Source: Pseudomonadota bacterium (GTDB lineage: Bacteria; Pseudomonadota; Alphaproteobacteria; Rhizobiales; Rhizobiaceae). Taken from it: a stretch of 12,956 bases of DNA. Below are positions 8,630-12,956 of the stretch, in pieces. Both the position numbers and the translations under genes were made by a program. Location: contig JAEWHQ010000226.1 in NCBI GenBank assembly GCA_023387715.1, positions 1 through 12,956 of the forward strand. Direction: 5' to 3'. The notes under the pieces are model-generated. The model saw nothing but the letters and a program-made list of their open reading frames with translations, did no database searches and had not been told where the DNA came from. Every line of letters begins with the position of its first letter. Positions within the stretch are counted from its first letter, which is position 1.

Positions 8630-8639
8630 TTCTCCAGTC

Positions 8640-8668
8640 GATGTAAAGTTTTAATATCGGTTTACATC
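8640..8668. repeat. Perfect 8-bp inverted repeat GATGTAAA / TTTACATC
   Basis: The arms at 8640-8647 and 8661-8668 are separated by 13 bases. It may be an RNA stem of the putative small RNA, or a DNA operator for a dimeric regulator. On sequence alone I favour the first, because the terminator hairpin follows directly. Confidence 0.6.
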
Positions 8669-8676
8669 CCCCTATC

Positions 8677-8704
8677 AGACGAGGACTTTGTCCTCGTCTT
8701 TTTT
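8677..8704 (+). terminator. Intrinsic terminator on the plus strand
   Basis: A perfect 10-base-pair stem, AGACGAGGAC (8677-8686) with GTCCTCGTCT (8690-8699), TTT loop, then TTTTT (8700-8704). On the minus strand the hairpin is followed by TGATAGGGGG, so it is a poor terminator for dapD, although it could still protect the dapD mRNA 3' end. Confidence 0.82.
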
Positions 8705-8721
8705 ATAGGCGAGAGTTGGTT

Positions 8722-9576
8722 TTAATCGCGCAAAAGATCGTTGATCAATGTTTTTGAGCGGGTACGCGCATCAACGCGTTTGACAATAACCGCGCAATAA
8801 AGGCTTGGGCCCGGCTGACCATTTGGCATCATTTTGCCCGGTAATGCACCTGCAACCACCACCGAATAGGGCGGCACTTCGCCATAGGTAATGGTGCCGG
8901 TTTCGCGGTCAATGATCTTGGTGGACTGGCTGATGAAAACACCCATGCCAAGCACGGCACCTTCACGGATAATGCAGCCTTCCACCACTTCGGAGCGTGC
9001 GCCGATAAAGCAATGGTCTTCAATGATGGTCGGGCCTGCTTGCAATGGCTCTAAAACGCCGCCAATGCCTACACCGCCGGAAAGATGCACATGTTTGCCG
9101 ATCTGTGCGCATGAGCCAACGGTTGCCCAGGCATCCACCATGCTGCCTTCGCCTACATAGGCGCCGACATTGACGAAGGACGGCATCAGCACGGCCTTTG
9201 GTGCGATATAGGCCGAATGTCTGACCACACAATTAGGCACAGCACGGAAGCCAGCCTGCTGAAACTCTTGTTCACCCCAGCCATCAAATTTGGATGGCAT
9301 TTTATCCCACCATGATGATTGATCAGGCGAACCGCTGATCAATGCCATTGGCTTGAGACGGAAAGAAAGCAGCACGGCTTTTTTCAGCCATTGATGGGTA
9401 TGCCAGTTACCATCTGCTTGTTTTTCTGCAACACGCAGTTTGCCTTCACCCAGTAATTGCAGGGCATGTTCTACAGCATCACGAGTTTCACCTTTGGTAT
9501 CAGGCGTAATAGCTTCAGCTTGCATAAATGCATTTTCAATGATGTTTTGCAGAGAATTCAAATCAGGATGTTTCAT
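8722..9576 (-). CDS. dapD: 2,3,4,5-tetrahydropyridine-2,6-dicarboxylate N-succinyltransferase
   Basis: DapD transfers succinyl from succinyl-CoA to tetrahydrodipicolinate, committing the succinylase branch of the diaminopimelate and lysine pathway that feeds peptidoglycan. The 284-residue product matches the long alphaproteobacterial form. A helical N-terminal domain contains [20 protein letters not shown] (51-70) and [14 protein letters not shown] (87-100). A left-handed beta-helix of hexapeptide repeats follows (about 119-215), including [22 protein letters not shown] and [10 protein letters not shown]. The C-terminal strand segment contains [12 protein letters not shown]. The ATG at 9576 matches the family start, but no strong ribosome site is visible. 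It is divergent from the LOG gene. No clear minus-strand U-tract terminator follows. Confidence 0.97.
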   Translation of the reverse strand: MKHPDLNSLQNIIENAFMQAEAITPDTKGETRDAVEHALQLLGEGKLRVAEKQADGNWHTHQWLKKAVLLSFRLKPMALISGSPDQSSWWDKMPSKFDGWGEQEFQQAGFRAVPNCVVRHSAYIAPKAVLMPSFVNVGAYVGEGSMVDAWATVGSCAQIGKHVHLSGGVGIGGVLEPLQAGPTIIEDHCFIGARSEVVEGCIIREGAVLGMGVFISQSTKIIDRETGTITYGEVPPYSVVVAGALPGKMMPNGQPGPSLYCAVIVKRVDARTRSKTLINDLLRD

Positions 9577-9770
9577 TGTTTGAGACTTTTTTGTGAGCAG
9601 CTAAATACTGCGACCGTAATTAAAATAAGACTTATGATTTATGGATAATGGAAACACAAAGCACACGCAATCTTGATCTAAAAACTCAGAATGATTTTTT
9701 TATTCGCGCATCTAATGCTATGCATCGTTGAGTGATGATGTGAAATAACTGGAATGAGACAGGATAACAT
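9577..9770. promoter_or_regulatory. Divergent upstream region of dapD and the LOG gene
   Basis: This 194-base AT-rich gap has no gene and must hold both promoters. I see no pair of boxes I would trust, no riboswitch-like fold (in particular no lysine riboswitch ahead of dapD), and no clear operator. AGGA at 9761-9764, six bases before the ATG at 9771, is the LOG ribosome site. Confidence 0.5.
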
Positions 9771-10610
9771 ATGAATCCGATTGAAAAAAACGGTTGGACG
9801 CCATTTCCGAACTCACAGGAAGCTGTGAAACAGGCTGCTGAAGTGCCTGTAACCCCACAAACCACATCAGACGCTTATCGTTTGGCTTTTACGGATAATG
9901 ATTTTCTGACACGACGTGAATTGCGTCCGGTTCGTTTGCAATTGGAATTGCTCAAGCCTGAAATGGTGCTTGCTGATCGGGGCATCAAGTCAACGGTTGT
10001 GCTGTTTGGTGGTGCGCGTATTCCGGAGCCTGGCGGCGAAGCATGGGCTGCCAAAAATGAGCTGCAGAAGAAAAATCTGGAAGCCAATGCCAAATATTAC
10101 GAAGAAGCACGCCAATTTGCGCGTATGTGTTCTGAATATTCGGCAACCACTTATTATCGTGAATTTGTTGTCGTAACGGGTGGCGGCCCCGGTGTGATGG
10201 AAGCGGGTAACCGCGGCGCGCAGGATGTTGGCGCACCGAGCATCGGTTTGAATATTGTGCTGCCGCATGAGCAGGCGCCCAATCTCTATGTCACACCGGA
10301 ACTGTGCTTCAACTTCCATTATTTTGCGATCCGCAAGATGCACTTCCTGATGCGCGCCAAGGCTTTTGCAGTTTTCCCGGGCGGCTTCGGTACAATGGAT
10401 GAGCTGTTTGAAACAATGACGCTGATCCAGACCAACCGCATGGACCCTGTGCCTTTGCTATTGTTTGGCAAAGAGTTCTGGAGCAAGGCAATCAATATTG
10501 ATTATCTGGCCGAGCAGGGGACAATTTCACCATCTGATGTCGATCTTCTGACCTTTGTCGATACAGCAGATGAAGCATGGGAAGAAGTGAAGCGCTTCTA
10601 TTCGCTTTAA
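9771..10610 (+). CDS. LOG-family (TIGR00730-like) Rossmann-fold protein
   Basis: LOG proteins are nucleoside 5'-monophosphate phosphoribohydrolases; plant and some bacterial members release free cytokinin bases, others act in nucleotide salvage. This 279-residue member has the two signatures: GGGPGVMEAGNRGA (137-150) and PGGFGTMDE (203-211), with R195 and E211 at the expected active-site positions. An N-terminal extension of about 70 residues precedes the core, and the segment CFNFHYFAIRKMHF is typical of the longer bacterial subgroup also annotated as lysine decarboxylase-like. That older name is misleading and no decarboxylase activity is expected. AGGA lies six bases before the ATG. The gene stands alone, is divergent from dapD, and ends at a shared terminator. 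The true substrate cannot be read from sequence. Confidence 0.9.
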   Translation: MNPIEKNGWTPFPNSQEAVKQAAEVPVTPQTTSDAYRLAFTDNDFLTRRELRPVRLQLELLKPEMVLADRGIKSTVVLFGGARIPEPGGEAWAAKNELQKKNLEANAKYYEEARQFARMCSEYSATTYYREFVVVTGGGPGVMEAGNRGAQDVGAPSIGLNIVLPHEQAPNLYVTPELCFNFHYFAIRKMHFLMRAKAFAVFPGGFGTMDELFETMTLIQTNRMDPVPLLLFGKEFWSKAINIDYLAEQGTISPSDVDLLTFVDTADEAWEEVKRFYSL

Positions 10611-10617
10611 GCACAAT

Positions 10618-10652
10618 AAAAAGGCGGCTGATTTTTAATCTGCCGCCTTTTT
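10618..10652. terminator. Bidirectional intrinsic terminator between the LOG and HAD genes
   Basis: AAAAAGGCGGC (10618-10628) pairs with GCCGCCTTTTT (10642-10652) around a 13-base loop. The A-run and T-run flanks make it work on both strands. It lies seven bases after the LOG stop and just beyond the HAD stop. Confidence 0.9.
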
Positions 10653-10663
10653 TATCTGTCTGA

Positions 10664-11359
10664 TCAGAGAACTGATTTCAGGAATGTACCGATATCATCG
10701 GTTACATAGTCCACTTCATCGGTAAAGCCTTGGTCGCTTTCCCAGATTTCTGAAAAAGTCGGCTCGAAATTATTCGGTACAATCAGCACGGTTTTCATGC
10801 CAAGATTTTTCGGCACTGTGAGATTACGCGCGAGATCTTCAAACATCACTGATTTTGTCGGATCGACGGAGAATTTCTGCAAGAAACCGTCATAAGTGGC
10901 TTGTGCCGGTTTAGGTGTCAGATCGGCTGCGACAATGTCAAAAATGTCGTCAAAGCAATCAAGAATACCAAGCTGGCTTGCTGCGCGCTCCGCATGGGTG
11001 CGGTCACCATTGGTGAAGATAAAACGGCGGCCGGGCAATTGTTTGAGTGTAACTGCCAAATCCGGATCAGGCTTCAGCCATGTATAATCAATATCATGCA
11101 CTTTCATCAGAAAGTCATCGGGATCGATATTGTGGACTTCCATCAAGCCTCTGAGCGTGGTGCCATAATCACGGTAGAACTGCTTTTGCAGTTTGCGTGC
11201 ATCATCATGGTCGAGCTGTAAAAGCTCCCGAATATAGGCTGTCATCCGCACATCAATTTGCGAAAACAAATTGGTTTCATGCGGATAAAGCGTGTTGTCT
11301 AGATCAAACACCCAATCAGTAATGTGGGAAAAAGCTTGAGCATCCGGCTTGTTGGTCAT
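10664..11359 (-). CDS. HAD-family hydrolase, probable pyrimidine 5'-nucleotidase
   Basis: A 231-residue haloacid-dehalogenase-superfamily phosphatase. Motif I is FDLDNTLYP with nucleophile D19 and acid D21; motif II is FTNGD (T116, N117); motif III Lys150 is in TPKP; motif IV is FEDLARN with E174 and D175. The DLDNTLYP start and FEDLARNL end are typical of the pyrimidine 5'-nucleotidase subgroup (TIGR01993-like, related to yeast Sdt1), which dephosphorylates UMP and CMP and may detoxify modified pyrimidines. Substrate is inferred from family. GAGG (11365-11368) lies five bases before the ATG, fixing the start. It follows argB by 74 bases on the same strand, an order that recurs in Hyphomicrobiales, but a terminator-like hairpin sits in between. 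Confidence 0.9.
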   Translation of the reverse strand: MTNKPDAQAFSHITDWVFDLDNTLYPHETNLFSQIDVRMTAYIRELLQLDHDDARKLQKQFYRDYGTTLRGLMEVHNIDPDDFLMKVHDIDYTWLKPDPDLAVTLKQLPGRRFIFTNGDRTHAERAASQLGILDCFDDIFDIVAADLTPKPAQATYDGFLQKFSVDPTKSVMFEDLARNLTVPKNLGMKTVLIVPNNFEPTFSEIWESDQGFTDEVDYVTDDIGTFLKSVL

Positions 11360-11364
11360 CGTAT

Positions 11365-11368
11365 CCTC
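11365..11368 (-). promoter_or_regulatory. Ribosome binding site of the HAD gene
   Basis: GAGG on the minus strand, five bases before the ATG at 11359. It begins only three bases after the T-rich tail of the hairpin at 11380-11408, leaving no space for a promoter between them. Confidence 0.7.
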
Positions 11369-11371
11369 AAT

Positions 11372-11408
11372 AAAAACAAGCAGCCGGCATTGTTAAAATA
11401 CCGGCTGC
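11372..11408 (-). terminator. Terminator-like hairpin between argB and the HAD gene
   Basis: On the minus strand GCAGCCGGTATT (11408-11397) pairs with AATGCCGGCTGC (11391-11380): 12 pairs including one G-U, with a five-base loop. TTGTTTTT (11379-11372) follows. It begins 26 bases after the argB stop, so it probably ends or attenuates the argB transcript. Confidence 0.78.
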
Positions 11409-11433
11409 CACAGACAAGAAACGCTTGAAAATT

Positions 11434-12330
11434 TTAGCGTACGATCAGAGTGCCGGCACCACGCTCGGTGAAGAGCTCAAGCAGGATGGAATGCGGGGTT
11501 TTACCATTAAGGATAACCACACCTTCAACACCGCGATTGATGGCTTCAATGCAGGTTTCCACTTTAGGGATCATGCCGCCGGAAATAGTGCCGTCTTTAA
11601 TCAAAGCTTTGGCGTCAGCAATCGACAATTCTTTGATCAGGTTTTTGTCTTTATCCAAAACGCCCGGAACATCGGTGAGGAACAACAGACGTGTCGCCTT
11701 ACAAGCACCGGCAATGGCACCAGCAAAAGTATCGGCATTGATATTGTAGGTGTGGCCGTCACGACCCGGCGCAACAGGTGCAATGACAGGGATCATTTCC
11801 GAGCGGGCAAGCAGATCAAGCAATGTGCGATCTACTTCAACCGGCTCACCTACAAAACCAAGGTCGAGGACGCGCTCGATGTTTGAATCCGGATCAACAA
11901 CAGTTTTACGTGCTTTTTCAGCAAAAACCATATTGCCGTCTTTACCGCAAAGACCGATCGCCCATTCGCCTTCAGCATTGATGAGCGCAACGATTTCTTT
12001 GTTGATGGAACCAGCCAGTACCATTTCAACGATTTCGACGGTCTTTTCGTCAGTGACGCGCAAGCCGCCTTCAAAGCGCGATTCAATACCGAGTTTGGTG
12101 AGCATCGCTTGAATCTGCGGGCCACCGCCATGAACGACGATCGGATTGATGCCGGATTGTTTGAGCAGTGCGATGTCGCGGGCAAAGGCTTTGCCGAGTT
12201 CCGGATTGCCCATGGCGTGACCGCCATATTTCACCACGACATTTTTATTCTCGTAACGCTGCATATATGGCAGTGCTGCGGATAAAAGTTGAGCTTGTAC
12301 TTCGGCATTCTGTTCAGGTGTATTGGTCAT
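11434..12330 (-). CDS. argB: Acetylglutamate kinase
   Basis: Phosphorylates N-acetylglutamate with ATP, the second step of arginine synthesis and often the arginine feedback point. The 298-residue product has the amino-acid-kinase fold signatures: VVKYGGHAM (K34), HGGGPQI (67-73), FEGGLRVTD with R91, GKDGN (129-133), [14 protein letters not shown] (197 on), LTDVPGVLD and SGGMIPK with K256. An N-terminal helix ahead of the kinase core ([12 protein letters not shown]) is the feature associated with arginine-inhibited hexameric forms; sensitivity here is inference. I chose ATG 12330 because GGA lies seven bases upstream. ATG 12342 is possible, and the frame's extension to 12384 is Cys-rich, unlike the family. 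It sits between engB and HAD genes on the same strand. Confidence 0.96.
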   Translation of the reverse strand: MTNTPEQNAEVQAQLLSAALPYMQRYENKNVVVKYGGHAMGNPELGKAFARDIALLKQSGINPIVVHGGGPQIQAMLTKLGIESRFEGGLRVTDEKTVEIVEMVLAGSINKEIVALINAEGEWAIGLCGKDGNMVFAEKARKTVVDPDSNIERVLDLGFVGEPVEVDRTLLDLLARSEMIPVIAPVAPGRDGHTYNINADTFAGAIAGACKATRLLFLTDVPGVLDKDKNLIKELSIADAKALIKDGTISGGMIPKVETCIEAINRGVEGVVILNGKTPHSILLELFTERGAGTLIVR

Positions 12331-12376
12331 TACATTATCCATAGCAGCAAACGGACATAAAAGTGATTTATTACAG

Positions 12377-12401
12377 AAAAGCATTCCTGACGGAATGCTT
12401 C
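12377..12401 (-). terminator. Possible terminator between engB and argB
   Basis: On the minus strand AAGCATTCC (12400-12392) pairs with GGAATGCTT (12387-12379) around GTCA, with a possible extra G-U pair. Only a short TT follows the stem before CTG, so termination is probably partial. It lies 21 bases after the engB stop and before argB. Confidence 0.5.
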
Positions 12402-12421
12402 AACTGGTCTTTTCTGATCAA

Positions 12422-12956
12422 TCAGGCTTCTTTGGCAACAAGCGCGATGGCAGCGCGTAATTCTTCAAAACCGATGCCTTTTTCTGAAGAAGTGGCAATG
12501 ATACCAGGGAAGCAGGCAGCGCGTTTGATGGTGAGTTTCTTGGTTTCTTCCATCAGGCGCGGAATACCGGCCGGTTTGATCTTGTCGATTTTGGTCAGCA
12601 CGATCTGGTAGGAGACCGCAGCTTTATCGAGGAGGTCGAGTACTTCGGCATCGTTCTTTTTGATGCCGTGACGCGAATCGATCAGCACATAAACGCGCTT
12701 CAACGTGGTACGGCCGCGCAAATAATCAAATACCAGTCGTGTCCACGCATCGACCTGTGATTTCGGCGCTTCGGCAAAACCGTAACCTGGCATATCGACG
12801 AGGGCGAGCGGTGGCAGGTCGCCATCTTCACCGGAATAACCATCCGGCACAAAATAGTTGAGCTCTTGTGTACGGCCCGGCGTGTTCGAGGTACGGGCCA
12901 AGCCTTTTTTCGTTACCAGTGCATTGATGAGCGAAGATTTGCCGACATTGGAGCGT
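12422..12956 (-). CDS. yihA: Ribosome biogenesis GTP-binding protein EngB (YihA/YsxC); 5' end cut by right edge
   Basis: A GTPase of the TrmE-Era-EngA family needed for assembly of the large ribosomal subunit. The frame is open to the window edge, giving 177 residues. Numbered from the first visible residue, it starts inside the G1 P-loop: [13 protein letters not shown] (1-13), the preceding Gly being off-window. Then come the G2 region TSNTPGRTQ (22-30), G3 DMPGYGF (54-60), G4 TKID (121-124) and G5 SSEKG (156-160). A TTG at 12901 lies downstream of the P-loop and cannot be the start. Perhaps 20-40 N-terminal residues are missing. It is followed by argB on the same strand after 91 bases; in related genomes yidC usually lies upstream. 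Also called engB. Confidence 0.96.
   Translation of the reverse strand, partial: RSNVGKSSLINALVTKKGLARTSNTPGRTQELNYFVPDGYSGEDGDLPPLALVDMPGYGFAEAPKSQVDAWTRLVFDYLRGRTTLKRVYVLIDSRHGIKKNDAEVLDLLDKAAVSYQIVLTKIDKIKPAGIPRLMEETKKLTIKRAACFPGIIATSSEKGIGFEELRAAIALVAKEA

Larger units (their letters stand above)
8636..8704 (+). ncRNA. Putative small RNA between dapD and the YIP1-like gene
   Basis: On the plus strand this non-coding gap reads as hairpin 1 (GATGTAAA 8640-8647 with TTTACATC 8661-8668, 13-base loop). A pyrimidine-rich single-stranded linker follows, with CCCCCTATC (8668-8676), then a strong U-tract terminator hairpin (8677-8704). Hairpin, C-rich linker and intrinsic terminator is a layout shared with many alphaproteobacterial trans-acting small RNAs, whose C-rich loops pair with ribosome sites. 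I do not recognise a named family. Both flanking genes are on the minus strand, so neither explains a plus-strand terminator here. The alternative is the 3' end of a long def-fmt-truA readthrough transcript. The 5' end is a guess from a weak promoter. Confidence 0.42.

Noticed and set aside
11425..11886. A 153-codon plus-strand frame opposite argB
   Set aside because: It is a shadow of the argB frame, with no ribosome site and no recognisable domain.
12331..12384. N-terminal extension of argB to 12384
   Set aside because: The extra residues do not resemble ArgB, and the extension runs through the hairpin between engB and argB. The GGA-preceded ATG at 12330 fits better.
1..12956. tRNA, rRNA, CRISPR array, insertion sequence, phage or toxin-antitoxin module
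   Set aside because: I looked on both strands and saw no repeat array, transposase, integrase, attachment-site duplication or RNA gene. Composition and codon use look even across the window by eye.

Overview
This window looks like chromosomal housekeeping DNA from an alphaproteobacterium of the Hyphomicrobiales (Rhizobiales), probably near Brucellaceae or Bartonellaceae. Three things point that way. The proteins (ArgB, DapD, QueG, the small GST) resemble that order's versions. The gene neighbourhoods engB-argB-HAD, def-fmt-truA and gst-queG-SDR are typical of it. GC looks moderate by eye, lower than in most free-living rhizobia. I recognise nothing mobile: no insertion sequence, phage gene, tRNA, rRNA or CRISPR.

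Layout. (1) Positions 1-3217, all minus strand, read gst -> queG -> NAD-binding SDR -> mepA, which is cut by the left edge. The genes overlap or lie a few bases apart, so they are probably one transcript. (2) uppP at 3477-4283 on the plus strand faces rmuC (4352-5575, minus) across a strong shared terminator. The 259 bases between gst and uppP must hold their divergent promoters, but I see no convincing boxes. (3) From 5688 the plus-strand operon def-fmt-truA runs with a 1-base overlap and a 3-base gap. It meets a minus-strand membrane-protein gene (YIP1-like) tail to tail with a 4-base overlap and no obvious terminator. (4) The 213 bases between the YIP1-like gene and dapD hold two hairpins, a C-rich linker and a plus-strand U-tract terminator. 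This is the best candidate here for something undescribed: a small RNA of about 70 nt, or the far end of a def-fmt-truA transcript. (5) dapD (minus) and a LOG-family gene (plus) diverge from 194 bases of shared upstream DNA. (6) The LOG gene faces a HAD-family pyrimidine nucleotidase gene across a shared terminator. That gene is the last of a minus-strand series engB (cut by the right edge) -> argB -> HAD, with hairpins in both gaps.

Functional themes are cell-wall building and remodelling (UppP, MepA, and DapD for diaminopimelate and lysine), translation initiation and tRNA modification (Def, Fmt, TruA, QueG), arginine synthesis (ArgB), ribosome assembly (EngB), and nucleotide housekeeping (LOG, HAD). 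I did not find a novel multi-gene system. The observations worth a second look are regulatory.
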